Below are positions 34,884 through 43,899 of a DNA stretch of 64,000 bases, in pieces. The stretch's first letter is position 1. Every line of letters starts with the position of its first letter. The DNA lies in the NCBI RefSeq assembly GCF_029953285.1, contig NZ_JASAOI010000006.1, forward strand, positions 62,001-126,000. The letters are read 5' to 3'. Made by a program: the position numbers and the translations under genes. This stretch comes from Yinghuangia seranimata. Its GTDB lineage: Bacteria > Actinomycetota > Actinomycetes > Streptomycetales > Streptomycetaceae. The notes beneath the pieces were generated by a model. It saw nothing but the letters and a program-made list of their open reading frames with translations. It made no database searches and was not told the origin of the DNA.

Positions 34884-35662
34884 CTTGGCAGGCGGCGGGC
34901 GGTGAAGGTGTCGGTGAGGTACGGGACGTCCAACGGATCCGGGTGCCGGGCCAGTTCGGCCCGCACCCGGACCAGGAGGGCGTCCCGCTCCTCGGCCGGC
35001 ATGGCGTTGACGTAGCTCAACGTGCTGAACCGCAGCGTCATCTGATCGTGCGTCAGGGTGTCGGACCAGGAGGTCGTGCGGCGCTCGGCCGGCGCGTACA
35101 GGCCGCTCGCGTCCAGGTCGGCGCGGAAGTCGCGGCCCACGTCGTACGGCATGTTGCGGGTCCAGCCGGCGACCTCGCTCAGCCGGGCCGCCTCCGGGAG
35201 CGACTCGTCGCGCTCGTTCCAGATCAGCCCCAGCGCACCGCCGGGACGCAGCACCCGGGCGATCTCGCGGAGCGCGACCGGCCCGTCGAACCAGTGGAAC
35301 GCCTGAGCCACCACCACCGCGTCGAACGCGCCGTCGTCCGCCGGGATCTCCTCCGCGGTGCCCGCCAGCAGCGGGACGCCGGGCAGGCCTTCGGTGAACT
35401 CCGCCCGCATCGCGTCCGACGGCTCGACCGCGGTGACGTCGCAGTCCCACGCGACCAGGTGGCGCGACATCCGTCCGGTGCCGGCCGCAAGGTCGAGGAC
35501 CCGCGCGCCGGGCCCGAGTCCGAGTGCCGCGTGGAGGTGGTCCAGCGCGACGCGCGGGTACTCGGGCCGCGCGCGGTGGTAGGTGTCGGCACCTGATCCG
35601 AAGCCCTTGCGGGCGAGTTCGCTCAGCTCCATGCGGCGCATGGTGCCACAGCCGGTTGGCAT
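34880..35662 (-). CDS. Class I SAM-dependent methyltransferase
   Basis: The 260-residue protein has motif I VLDLAAGTGRMSRHLV, an acidic residue after beta-2 (VTAVEPSDAMR), and the post-motif AFDAVVVAQAFHWFD, typical of the methyltransferase 11 family. The start is uncertain: ATGs at 35662, 35641 and 35632 are in frame and none has a strong ribosome site. The substrate is unknown. Confidence 0.85.
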   Translation of the reverse strand: MPTGCGTMRRMELSELARKGFGSGADTYHRARPEYPRVALDHLHAALGLGPGARVLDLAAGTGRMSRHLVAWDCDVTAVEPSDAMRAEFTEGLPGVPLLAGTAEEIPADDGAFDAVVVAQAFHWFDGPVALREIARVLRPGGALGLIWNERDESLPEAARLSEVAGWTRNMPYDVGRDFRADLDASGLYAPAERRTTSWSDTLTHDQMTLRFSTLSYVNAMPAEERDALLVRVRAELARHPDPLDVPYLTDTFTARRLPS

Positions 35663-35675
35663 CCGCCTTACGGAA

Positions 35676-36620
35676 TTACGGGGTGAGCACGACCTTCCCG
35701 GTCACCCGGCCGGTCTCGACCAGGTCGTGCGCCTTCGCGGCCTCCTCCAGCGGGAACACCGAGGCCACGTGCACCGCGAGCCGCCCCTCGTCGACCAGGG
35801 CGGCGATGCGCTCCAGGTCCGCGCCGGACGGCGCCACGCCGACGACGGCGAACCTGAGGCCGCGCGCCTCGGCCTCCTCGGTCGAGGTGCCCGGGTCGGC
35901 CAGGTACGCGGAGACCAGCACCCCGCCCGGGCGCAGCGTGTCGAGCGAACGGGCGCCGTACTCGCCGCCGATCAGGTCGAGGACGATGTCGATGTCCTTC
36001 GCGGACTCCACGAAGTCCACGGCCGTGTAGTCGATCGGCTCGTCCACGCCCACCCCGCGCAGGAACCCGTGCTTGTCGGCACGCGCGGTGCCCAGCACGT
36101 GCGCGCCGTGCGCCTTGGCGATCTGCACCGCCAGGTGCCCGACCCCGCCCGCCGCGGCGTGCACCAGCACCCGCTGACCGGCCGTCAGGCCCGCGATGTG
36201 GACCAGCGCCTGCCACGACGTCAGGGCCGACGAGGCCAACGCCGAGGCCTGCACGTGGTCCAGCGAGGCCGGCCGGCGCGCGAGGTTGTCCGCGGGCGCG
36301 GTCAGGTACTCGGCGTACGCCTGCCCGGGCTCCGGCATGCGCGGCATCCCGAACACCTCGTCGCCCACCGCGAACCGGTCGACGCCCGGGCCGAGTTCGA
36401 CCACGGTGCCGGACACGTCCACGCCCAGGACGAACGGCGGCTCGCCGTACATGTGGTTCTGCCCGGACCGGATCTTCCAGTCCAGCGGGTTGACGCTCGC
36501 CGCGGCCACCTCGACGAGGACCTCGCCAGGCCCGGGCACCGGCCTTTCGCGTTCCACGAGTTCGAGCACCTCGGACCCGCCGAACCTCGTCTGGCTGATC
36601 GCGCGCATGGTGATGGCCAC
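35676..36620 (-). CDS. NADP-dependent zinc-type/quinone oxidoreductase (MDR family)
   Basis: The 314-residue protein starts at a GTG (36620) with GGAGGA upstream. It has the MDR layout: N-terminal GroES-like domain (AAASVNPLDWKIRSG, VLGVDVSGTVVELG) and a Rossmann domain with VLVHAAAGGVGHLAVQIAKAHG, in part. It lacks structural zinc cysteines, which fits the quinone oxidoreductase branch. A terminator separates it from the ligase gene upstream. Confidence 0.88.
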   Translation of the reverse strand: MAITMRAISQTRFGGSEVLELVERERPVPGPGEVLVEVAAASVNPLDWKIRSGQNHMYGEPPFVLGVDVSGTVVELGPGVDRFAVGDEVFGMPRMPEPGQAYAEYLTAPADNLARRPASLDHVQASALASSALTSWQALVHIAGLTAGQRVLVHAAAGGVGHLAVQIAKAHGAHVLGTARADKHGFLRGVGVDEPIDYTAVDFVESAKDIDIVLDLIGGEYGARSLDTLRPGGVLVSAYLADPGTSTEEAEARGLRFAVVGVAPSGADLERIAALVDEGRLAVHVASVFPLEEAAKAHDLVETGRVTGKVVLTP

Positions 36621-36644
36621 CGTCGTTCCTCCGCTGCCGTGGGG

Positions 36645-36668
36645 TGAGGGCTTGCGCCCAAGCCCTCA
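36645..36668 (-). terminator. Terminator after the MatB-like ligase
   Basis: TGAGGGCTTG (36645-36654) pairs perfectly with CAAGCCCTCA (36659-36668) around the loop CGCC. It lies between two minus-strand genes, so the ligase is probably its own transcription unit. Confidence 0.7.
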
Positions 36669-36721
36669 ACGGCCGGACGGCCTCCGATCATCCCCGCGCG
36701 CCCCCGGGGTTCCGGCGCGGG

Positions 36722-38128
36722 TCAGTCGTCGGCGAGGAGCTTCTTCTGCACCTTGCCCATCGCGTTGCGCGGCAGCGTCTCCCGCAGCACGACCCGGCGC
36801 GGGCGCTTGTGCACCGACAGCGACTCCGCGACGAACGAGGCCAGTTCGGGGCCGGTCACGCCTTCGGCCACGACGTACGCGACGATCTCCTGCCCTAGGT
36901 CGTCGTGCGGGACGCCGACCACCGCCGCCTCGCGCACCCCCGGGTGGGCGAGCAGCGCCCCCTCCACCTCGCCCGCGCCGACCCGGTAACCGCCGCTCTT
37001 GATCAGGTCGGTGGAGGCGCGGCCGACGATGCGGTGCCAGCCGTCCGGGGCGATCACGGCGACGTCCCCGGTGCGGAACCAGCCGTCGGCGGTCAGCGAT
37101 TCCGCGGTGGCGTCAGGGCGGTTCAGGTAGCCGCCGAACAACGTCGGCCCGGAGACCTGGAGTTCGCCGACCGTCTCGCCGTCGGCCGGCACGGGCGCGC
37201 CGTCCTCGCCGGCGAGGCGGGTGCGCACGCCGCGCACCGGCGTGCCGACCCAGCCGGGGCGCCGCTCGCCGTCCGCCCGCGCGCTGACCGTGATCAGCGT
37301 CTCCGTCATGCCGTACCGCTCGACCGGCGCGTGCCCGGTCAGCCCGCGCAGCCGGTCGAACACCGGCACCGGCAGCGGCGCGCTCCCGGACACCAGCAGC
37401 CGGGCGCCCGCCAACGCGCGCGCCGAGGCCGGGTCCTCGGTGACCCGCGACCACACCGTCGGCACGCCGAAGTAGAGCGAGCCGCCCGCCTTCGCGTACG
37501 CCCCCGGCGTCGGGCGCCCGGTGTGCACGACGCGCGAGCCGGTGCGCAGCGCCCCGAGCACGCCCAGCACGAGGCCGTGCACGTGGAACAACGGCAGGCC
37601 GTGCACGAGCACGTCGTCGGGCGTCCACGCCCACGCGTCGGCCAGCGCGTCCAGGTCGGCGGCCAGCGCGGCGTGCGGCAGCAGGACGCCCTTGGGGGCG
37701 CCGGTGGTGCCGCTCGTGTAGAGCACCAGCGCGGTGGCGTCGCCCGCCGGCTCTGCGTACGTGGTCGCGGAACGCGCGGACACGTCGACGGGGACGGCCG
37801 GCAGCGCGACGTCGTCCCACGCCCCGGCGCCGCCCGGTTCCAGGAGCAGCTCGGCGCCCGAGTCCGTGAAGATGTGCGCGCGCTCCATCGGCCCCGAGTC
37901 CGGCGGCACCGGCACCACGGGCACCCCGGAGACCAGGCCGGCCAGCACCGCGACCACCGTCTCCAGACTCGCCGTCGCGCGCACCGCGACCGACCGCGCC
38001 CCCGCGATCCGGTCGGCGAGCGCGGTCGCCGCGCCGAACAGCTCCGCGCGGGAGACCGCGACCCCGTCGACGACGACGGCGTCGGGCCGGTCGGGCAGTC
38101 CGGACGAGGCGGGGACCAGCGGTGCCAC
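36722..38128 (-). CDS. Malonyl/methylmalonyl-CoA ligase-like acyl-CoA synthetase (MatB-like)
   Basis: The GTG at 38128 follows AGGAGG. The 468-residue adenylate-forming enzyme is short for the family. Its motifs closely resemble Streptomyces MatB: LVLYTSGTTGAPKGVLLPH, LVHGLPLFHVHGLVLGVLGALR (in part), ERYGMTETL, GRASTDLIKSGGYRVGAGEVE, and the terminal NAMGKVQKKLL. MatB makes malonyl-CoA or methylmalonyl-CoA from the free diacid. Residues that recognise the second carboxylate cannot be confirmed here. No polyketide synthase is near. Confidence 0.8.
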   Translation of the reverse strand: MAPLVPASSGLPDRPDAVVVDGVAVSRAELFGAATALADRIAGARSVAVRATASLETVVAVLAGLVSGVPVVPVPPDSGPMERAHIFTDSGAELLLEPGGAGAWDDVALPAVPVDVSARSATTYAEPAGDATALVLYTSGTTGAPKGVLLPHAALAADLDALADAWAWTPDDVLVHGLPLFHVHGLVLGVLGALRTGSRVVHTGRPTPGAYAKAGGSLYFGVPTVWSRVTEDPASARALAGARLLVSGSAPLPVPVFDRLRGLTGHAPVERYGMTETLITVSARADGERRPGWVGTPVRGVRTRLAGEDGAPVPADGETVGELQVSGPTLFGGYLNRPDATAESLTADGWFRTGDVAVIAPDGWHRIVGRASTDLIKSGGYRVGAGEVEGALLAHPGVREAAVVGVPHDDLGQEIVAYVVAEGVTGPELASFVAESLSVHKRPRRVVLRETLPRNAMGKVQKKLLADD

Positions 38129-38324
38129 GGAAAACCTCCTGGCAGATCGGGGGCGCGTAGGGCGATGCTATGTGCCGCCGCCGGGACGCCCGCAGCGAGC
38201 CGCCGGGAGTGCCGCCGGGCCGCCAACCGGGCCGTCACCGCGGCCTGCGATCATGTCTGGCCCGGCCACCGAATCCGGCGGCGGGACAACGCCGTCGCAC
38301 CGCGACGGCCGGAGGGGGAGCACG

Positions 38325-39227
38325 ATGGCTCAGCGCACGACGCGGGCGTTTCGCATATCCGTGGTGGCCGTCACCTTGGCCGCGGCCCTGACCGCCTGCG
38401 GGCGCCTCGACAACCAACGCCACGCCTTCCCGGCCGACGTGGGCCGCACCCCGTCGGCGAGCGCGTCGGAGCCGTCCACGAGCCCCACCGACGCCACCCG
38501 CACCCCGGCCCCGACCGGAACCGGCACCCGCAAGCCCACCGCGGCGCCCGACCCGACCGGATCGCTGTCCACGTCGGACCTCGACGCGCTCTCGGGCGAG
38601 GAACTGCTGCGCCGGGCCAAGACGGCCGCGAAGACAGTGAAGACCGTGCACTACGTCTTCGAGATCACCCGCTCCGGCCAGCGCTCGAAGCTGTCCTTCG
38701 ACGTCGACCGCGACGCGGGCACCTTCGACGGCACCGTGGAGTCCGACGGCGCGGTGGTCGCCCTCCGCAAGGTGGGCGCCGAGATCTGGATGAAGGGGGA
38801 CCGCGACTTCTGGCGGAACTCCGCTCGCGTGCCGTCCGACGTCGCGGCCAAGGCCGCAGGCAAGTACGTCCTCGTGCCCGAGGACAACCCCGGCTACGAA
38901 CGCCTGGCCGCGGTCGCCGTCTACGGCGACCTCGGAGGCGTGCTCTCCATGTTCACGCCCAAGGGCCACGGCGCGACCACGACGCTCGACGGGAACCGCG
39001 TGGTGGCGGTGCAGTGCGAGTCCGGAGTCGCGGCGAAACGCGAACAGGACACGGTCTACCTGCGCGCGGACGGCCCCCTCCTCCTCACCCGCGTCGACGC
39101 CGCCGACCTCGGCTACTTCGCCTACTCGGCCTTCAACACCCCCTTCCACATCACCGCCCCGCCCGCGGCCCAGGTCGTCGACCTCGCCGAACTGGGAGCC
39201 ACGAAGATCCCCCTCCCCGGCGTCTGA
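38325..39227 (+). CDS. Lipoprotein (LppX/LprG-like fold)
   Basis: The ATG at 38325 follows GGAGGGGGAG. The 300-residue protein has a signal peptide with lipobox LTACG (Cys at 25), a Thr/Pro/Ser-rich linker to about residue 80 and a folded domain containing VHYVFEITRSGQRSKLSFDVD, in part, and EIWMKGDRDFW. This matches the actinobacterial LppX/LprAFG-like lipoproteins that bind lipids in a half-barrel. It is attached outside the membrane. Ligand unknown. Confidence 0.78.
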   Translation: MAQRTTRAFRISVVAVTLAAALTACGRLDNQRHAFPADVGRTPSASASEPSTSPTDATRTPAPTGTGTRKPTAAPDPTGSLSTSDLDALSGEELLRRAKTAAKTVKTVHYVFEITRSGQRSKLSFDVDRDAGTFDGTVESDGAVVALRKVGAEIWMKGDRDFWRNSARVPSDVAAKAAGKYVLVPEDNPGYERLAAVAVYGDLGGVLSMFTPKGHGATTTLDGNRVVAVQCESGVAAKREQDTVYLRADGPLLLTRVDAADLGYFAYSAFNTPFHITAPPAAQVVDLAELGATKIPLPGV

Positions 39228-39239
39228 CCGCTGTCCTTG

Positions 39240-39272
39240 ACCACGCTGGGACCGCAGGCGAGCAGCGCGAAC
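39240..39272. repeat. Second copy of a dispersed intergenic element
   Basis: The 18 nt at 39240-39257 (ACCACGCTGGGACCGCAG) are identical to 144-161, and the similarity continues for about 15 nt more with four differences. It lies 12 bp past the lipoprotein stop. A short hairpin follows (GAACGGA 39269-39275 with TCCGTTC 39289-39295). Confidence 0.65.
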
Positions 39273-39360
39273 GGAACAAAAGCGGCGCTCCGTTCCGGTC
39301 CGCTGGCGTGCCGGCCCAGGCGCGCCGTCCCGACGATCCGGGCCGCAGCCTCCCGTCCCG

Positions 39361-40128
39361 TCAGCCTCGCCGCCCGCCCATCGCCGTGGCCAACCTTGCA
39401 AGATCCTCCCTGCGTTCGTCAGGGCGGCGGGCCGGGCAGCTGGTGCACATCGGTTGGCCCGGCGCGCGGTAGAGGAGGCAGCAGGAGGCGCGGCGTACGA
39501 AGCGGGCGCCGTTGACGTCGACGAACCTCGGGGGCGGCGGGCGTTCGCCGGTGGCCCGGCCCGCGGCGGCGATCAGGGGGGCGGCGAGGGCCGTGGCCTG
39601 GGTGGGTTCGCCGATCGTGGTGCCGGCTCGCAGCAGGGCACCGGAGACGGAGTCGACGGCGATCGCCCAGGCGGCGCGCGGGCGGACCGGGGCGACTTCG
39701 GCGAGCGCGCCTACGTAGGACTGGACGGCCTCGCCGAGGGCGGCGCCGAGCGACTCCGGCGTGTTTCCCACGACGTCGGACGACCGGGCTCCCGACGGGA
39801 GTCCGTCGCGGCGCAGGTGGAGTGTGGTCGCGGCGGGGCGCGGGTCGACGGCCCAGCGGGTGACGGCGAGGGTGGCCAGGGCCGGGGTGAGCAGAACCGT
39901 GCTCGCGGAGTACCACCACAGCACGGCCGCGACGCGCGGGTCCGCGGTGCGGTAGCGGCGGGCGGACTCGGCGACGCGGGCGGTGAGCCACGCGGGGTCG
40001 AGCACGGACGTCGCGGGGAGCACCGCGTCGCCGGGGGAGGGGAGGAGGCTCGCCCGGTATTCGGGGCACCAGTCGGTGAGCGCCTCCTGCACCTGGTCGG
40101 CGGCGGGCGGGGTCGTGCTTACGGTCAT
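39361..40128 (-). CDS. FhuF-like [2Fe-2S] ferric-siderophore reductase
   Basis: The ATG at 40128 is preferred over a TTG 6 nt upstream. The 255-residue protein is recognised by its C-terminal cluster motif RRASCCLLYRAPGQPMCTSC, the C-C-x10-C-x2-C pattern of FhuF. It would reduce Fe(III) from siderophores in the cytosol. The N-terminal part is variable, with an aromatic-rich AVLWWYSASTVLL segment. I see no iron box in its promoter. Confidence 0.85.
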   Translation of the reverse strand: MTVSTTPPAADQVQEALTDWCPEYRASLLPSPGDAVLPATSVLDPAWLTARVAESARRYRTADPRVAAVLWWYSASTVLLTPALATLAVTRWAVDPRPAATTLHLRRDGLPSGARSSDVVGNTPESLGAALGEAVQSYVGALAEVAPVRPRAAWAIAVDSVSGALLRAGTTIGEPTQATALAAPLIAAAGRATGERPPPPRFVDVNGARFVRRASCCLLYRAPGQPMCTSCPARRPDERREDLARLATAMGGRRG

Positions 40129-40258
40129 GATCAATCCAATAGATCGTCAAAACGTACAAGCTGATGTTTCGCGGCCTGGAGACTGTGCACCGAAGTATGC
40201 CCATCCTGAGGTGGGCGATCAGTCAGTCCACGGGGGACACAAGGGGAGGGTTTCGGCG

Positions 40259-40837
40259 ATGGCGGTTGTGCTCGCGCAGGGCGCGAAGGTGACGCTGGGC
40301 AAGGACGGCGAGGAGCTCCACCGGGTCCGCATGGGCCTCGGATGGGACCCGGTCAAGCACGCCGGTCTGCGTCCCGGCCTGCAGGCCCTGACCGGTGTCG
40401 ACCTCGACGCCGCGTGCCTGCTCTTCGACGCCGACCACCACCTGGTCGACGCCGTGTGGGCGCGTCAGCTCAAGTCCAAGGACGGCTCCGTCACCCACAC
40501 CGGTGACGACGTGACCGGCCACGGCCCGGGTGACGACGAGGCGATCATTGTCGACCTCGCGTCCCTGCCGTCGCGCGTGACGGCGCTGGTGTTCACCGCC
40601 AGCTCGTTCTCGGGCGCGGACTTCTCGAAGATCGCGTCGGCCTACTGCCGGCTGCTCGACGACCACACGCAGGCCGAGCTCGCGCGTTACGAGGTGACCC
40701 CGTCGGGCACCCACAACGCGAAGGTCTTCGCGAAGGTCGTGCGGGACGCCGACGGCTGGACGATGACCGCGATCGGCGCGCCCGCCGTCGCCCACACCAT
40801 CAACGACCTGGTGCCCGCGATCGCGCCGCACCTCTGA
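40259..40837 (+). CDS. TerD-family calcium-binding stress protein
   Basis: The ATG at 40259 follows GGGGAGGG. The 192-residue protein has the TerD pattern: VTLGKDGEELHRVRMGLGWDP (in part), ACLLFDADHHLVDAVWARQL, and the Asp-rich Ca2+ site GDDVTGHGPGDDEAIIVDL. TerD proteins are cytoplasmic and linked to tellurite and general stress responses. It is alone, with no terA/terB/terC beside it. A 17-bp-stem terminator follows. Confidence 0.92.
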   Translation: MAVVLAQGAKVTLGKDGEELHRVRMGLGWDPVKHAGLRPGLQALTGVDLDAACLLFDADHHLVDAVWARQLKSKDGSVTHTGDDVTGHGPGDDEAIIVDLASLPSRVTALVFTASSFSGADFSKIASAYCRLLDDHTQAELARYEVTPSGTHNAKVFAKVVRDADGWTMTAIGAPAVAHTINDLVPAIAPHL

Positions 40838-40892
40838 TCCCGTCCTCCCAGCGGGCTCCGCGTCCGCCCGGAGAACACGGTGACCACCCGTC

Positions 40893-40911
40893 CGGTCGGA
40901 TGATCCGACCG
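40893..40911. promoter_or_regulatory. 19-bp perfect palindrome
   Basis: CGGTCGGAT and ATCCGACCG (9-bp arms, 1-nt centre) lie 7 bp before the terD terminator and about 105 bp before the ligase fusion gene. It could be an operator for the downstream gene or a second hairpin. Confidence 0.4.
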
Positions 40912-40918
40912 CGCGGGC

Positions 40919-40958
40919 ACGGTCCGTCAGCGAACCCCGCCGTTCGCTGACGGACCGT
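40919..40958 (+). terminator. Strong terminator after terD
   Basis: ACGGTCCGTCAGCGAAC (40919-40935) pairs perfectly with GTTCGCTGACGGACCGT (40942-40958), a 17-bp stem with a 6-nt loop. Confidence 0.85.
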
Positions 40959-41015
40959 CACAACACTGATCAACTCCGACATATGCCTGTAACGTGCGCG
41001 CCGTACCCTGCGAAA

Positions 41016-43586
41016 ATGGGCAGCGGCAGTGCTGGTGCGACGCGCGCGGTCACGGTCGGGGTCGAGGAGGAGTTCCACCTCGTCGGGCTCGACACCCGGC
41101 ATTTGGTGCCGGGCGCCCGTGAAGTCCTGGAGCGGCTGCCCCGCCGGGGGTTCACCGCCGAACTGCAGCAGTCCGTCGTCGAGACCAACAGCCGCCCGTG
41201 CGGCGCGCTCGCCGAGCTCCGCGAGGACCTCGTCCGCTCGCGGCGCGAACTCGCCGACGCCGCCGAACGCTCCGGGCTCGGCATCGTCGCGGCCGGCACC
41301 GTCCCGCTCGCGTGCGTCGACGAGATCTCCGTGACCCCCGACGCCCGCTACCTGCACATGGTGGACGCCTACCAGCGCGTCGCGCACGAGCAACTGATCT
41401 GCGGCGCCCAGGTGCACGTAGGCGTCGAGGACCGCGACCTCGCCGTCGCCGCGCTGCCGTGGCTGGCGCCGTGGCTGCCCGTGCTGCTCGCGGTCTCCGC
41501 CAGCTCCCCGTACTGGCTCGGCGAGGACACCGGCTACGCGAGCTGGCGCACCAGCGTGTGGCAGCGCTGGCCCACCACCGGCCCGGCCGGGACGTTCGCC
41601 TCCGCCGCCGAGTACGACGAGATGGTCGACGGGCTGCTGCGCTCCGGCGTGATCAGCGACCCGGGCATGGTCTATTACGACGTCCGCCCGTCGCGGCACG
41701 TGCCCACGCTCGAACTGCGCATCACCGACGCCTGCCCCGACGTCGACGACGTGCTGCTCATCGCCGGGCTGTTCCGCGCCCTGGTGGTGCGCGGCTGCGA
41801 GCACGCCGCGCGTGGCGACCGCCCCCCGCTCATGCGCGACGAATGGCTGCGCGCCGCCACCTGGCGCGCCGCCCGTTCCGGCCTCGAGGGCGAACTCGTC
41901 GACCCGGTGGGGCTGTCCGCCGCCCCCGCGCGCGAGGTCATGCAGGCCCTGCTCGAGACCGCGCGGCCCTACCTGGAGGACCTCGGCGACTGGGACGAGG
42001 TGAGCGGCGCCGCGCACGCCGTGCTGCGCCAGGGCAGTTCGGCCGCGCGGCAACGCGCCGCCGTCGCCCGCGGCGGCTCGCTCGCCGACGCCGTCGACCT
42101 CGTGGTCGGCCAGACCCGCACCAGTCCTGTCGGGCCGCTCGGCGGCACCGTCCCCGCACAGCGCACCCCCGGATTGTTCGAGGGCTACCAGGCCGGGTGC
42201 GACGAGGCGCTCACCCCAGACGGCCGGGTCCGGCCCGCGTACGCCGCCCCGGTCGCGGCGCTGACCCGGCTCGGCGCGGCCCGGCTGCGGGTGCGGGCCC
42301 GCGCCCGCGACGACCTCCAGCGCGTCGAAGGCGCGTTGTTTCGGCCCGAAGGCGCCGACGACCCGCGGCTGTTCCCCTACGACCTGCTCCCGCGCGTGGT
42401 CGATGGCGCGGACTGGGCGCACCTGCGCGGCGGGCTCGCCCAACGGGTCGCCGCGTTAGAGGCGTTCCTCCATGACGTGCACGGCGAACGCCTCGCGGTA
42501 CGCGACCGCGTCGTGCCGGCATGGGTCGTCGAGGACGCGCCCGGCCTGCGGGACACCGGCGCGCGTGTCCCGCCCGACACCGTCCGCATCACCGTCGCGG
42601 GCATCGACCTGGTGCGGGACGCCTCCGGCCGCTGGCTGGTGCTGGAGGACAACCTGCGCATGCCCTCCGGCATCGCCTACGCGCTCACCGCGCGCCGACT
42701 CGCTTCCGTCGTCCTCCCCGAACTGGTGCCCGGCGCACCGATACTGACGTCGGATCAGGTCCCGTCGCTGGTGCGGAGCGCCCTGGTCGGCGCCGCCCCG
42801 CGCCGCGCCGAGCGCGACCCGGTCGTGGCCCTCCTCAGCGCCGGACCGGACAGCCCGACCTGGTTCGAACACCGGCTGCTCGCCGACGAGATGGGCGTCC
42901 CGGTGGTCACGCCCGGCGAACTGCGCATCGTCGACGACCGCGTGGTGGTGATGGGCGGCCGCTACGGCGCGTACCCCGTCGACGTGCTGTACCGCAGGGT
43001 CGACGAGGACACCCTCGTCACCGCCCCCGGTGCCGACGGCCGGCCGCTCGGCCCCGGCCTGCTCGACGCCGTGCGCGCCGGCCGTGTCGCGATCGCCAAC
43101 GCGCTCGGCAACGGCGTCGCCGACGACAAGACGCTCTACGCGTTCGTGCCGCGCCTGATCGAGTACTACCTCGGCGAACGCCCGCTGCTCCCGTCCGTGC
43201 GCACCTACCTGTGCGGCGACCCCGACGAGTGCGCCTACGTGCTCGACCACACCGACGAGCTGGTGGTGAAGCCCGTCGACGGCTACGGAGGCGACGGCGT
43301 CCTGATCGGCCCCGACGCGACCGAGGAGGAGCTCAAGCAGGCCCGCGCCGACATCGCCGCCGACCCGCGCCGCTGGGTCGCGCAGGAAACGGTCCCGCTG
43401 TCGACCCACCCGACCTTCACCGGCGAACGCTTCGAACCCCGCGCTGTCGACCTGCGCGCCTTCGTCTGCCAGTCCGGCGGCGCGACCGTCCTCCCCGTGG
43501 CCCTGACCCGCTCGGCCCCGCGCCGCAGCCTCCTCGTCCACGCCCTCCGCGGCGGCGGCGCGAAGGACACCTGGATCATGCGCTGA
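41016..43586 (+). CDS. Carboxylate-amine ligase (GCS2) fused to circularly permuted ATP-grasp
   Basis: I chose the ATG at 41016, which has a -10-like TACCCT (41003-41008) 7 nt upstream and no ribosome site, so it may be leaderless; an ATG at 40983 is in frame. The 856-residue protein begins with a GCS2/YbdK domain (VGVEEEFHLVGLDTRHLVPG, VVETNSRPCG, ICGAQVHVGV) to about residue 370. It continues with a type 2 circularly permuted ATP-grasp domain (LVLEDNLRMPSGIAYAL, VANALGNGVADDKTLYAFVP-like, ELVVKPVDGYGGDGVLIGP). Both halves form amide bonds using ATP. The product is probably a glutamate-containing small peptide; identity unknown. Confidence 0.9.
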   Translation: MGSGSAGATRAVTVGVEEEFHLVGLDTRHLVPGAREVLERLPRRGFTAELQQSVVETNSRPCGALAELREDLVRSRRELADAAERSGLGIVAAGTVPLACVDEISVTPDARYLHMVDAYQRVAHEQLICGAQVHVGVEDRDLAVAALPWLAPWLPVLLAVSASSPYWLGEDTGYASWRTSVWQRWPTTGPAGTFASAAEYDEMVDGLLRSGVISDPGMVYYDVRPSRHVPTLELRITDACPDVDDVLLIAGLFRALVVRGCEHAARGDRPPLMRDEWLRAATWRAARSGLEGELVDPVGLSAAPAREVMQALLETARPYLEDLGDWDEVSGAAHAVLRQGSSAARQRAAVARGGSLADAVDLVVGQTRTSPVGPLGGTVPAQRTPGLFEGYQAGCDEALTPDGRVRPAYAAPVAALTRLGAARLRVRARARDDLQRVEGALFRPEGADDPRLFPYDLLPRVVDGADWAHLRGGLAQRVAALEAFLHDVHGERLAVRDRVVPAWVVEDAPGLRDTGARVPPDTVRITVAGIDLVRDASGRWLVLEDNLRMPSGIAYALTARRLASVVLPELVPGAPILTSDQVPSLVRSALVGAAPRRAERDPVVALLSAGPDSPTWFEHRLLADEMGVPVVTPGELRIVDDRVVVMGGRYGAYPVDVLYRRVDEDTLVTAPGADGRPLGPGLLDAVRAGRVAIANALGNGVADDKTLYAFVPRLIEYYLGERPLLPSVRTYLCGDPDECAYVLDHTDELVVKPVDGYGGDGVLIGPDATEEELKQARADIAADPRRWVAQETVPLSTHPTFTGERFEPRAVDLRAFVCQSGGATVLPVALTRSAPRRSLLVHALRGGGAKDTWIMR

Positions 43587-43899
43587 GACAGTGGAGGAGA
43601 GGCGACACCCGCGTGGCCCCGCGCCGTCCGACCGAGCGCCGCGCGTGCCGGCCCACCGTCTGTGTGTTCACACCAGGGCGGTTTCTTCCGGTTCATCCCG
43701 GTTAGCCGACCTGAGACCAAGTTCACACACGCGTTCGGGCTTCGTGCGAGAACAGTGTTCCCGCTGGTCAGGCGTGTTGTTCCGCAGTCACGCACGGTGC
43801 CCGGCATATGGACCTGACCTGCGGGGGACCAGTACCCGTGTCCTATGGTTCGGGCATTCCGACCGGAGTCCCCGGGCGACCGGGCAAGGAGGGTAGCTC
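43587..43899. other. Intergenic region upstream of pyc
   Basis: No gene is seen. Small palindromes are present: GTGTGTTCACAC (43662-43673) and GAACAGTGTTC (near 43750). A TATGGT at 43844-43849 could be a -10 element, but no -35 at proper spacing is convincing. AAGGAGGG precedes the pyc start codon. Confidence 0.35.

Noticed and set aside
36722-38128. MatB-like ligase as a sign of a polyketide cluster
   Set aside because: No ketosynthase, carrier protein or related gene is present nearby, and a terminator isolates the gene.
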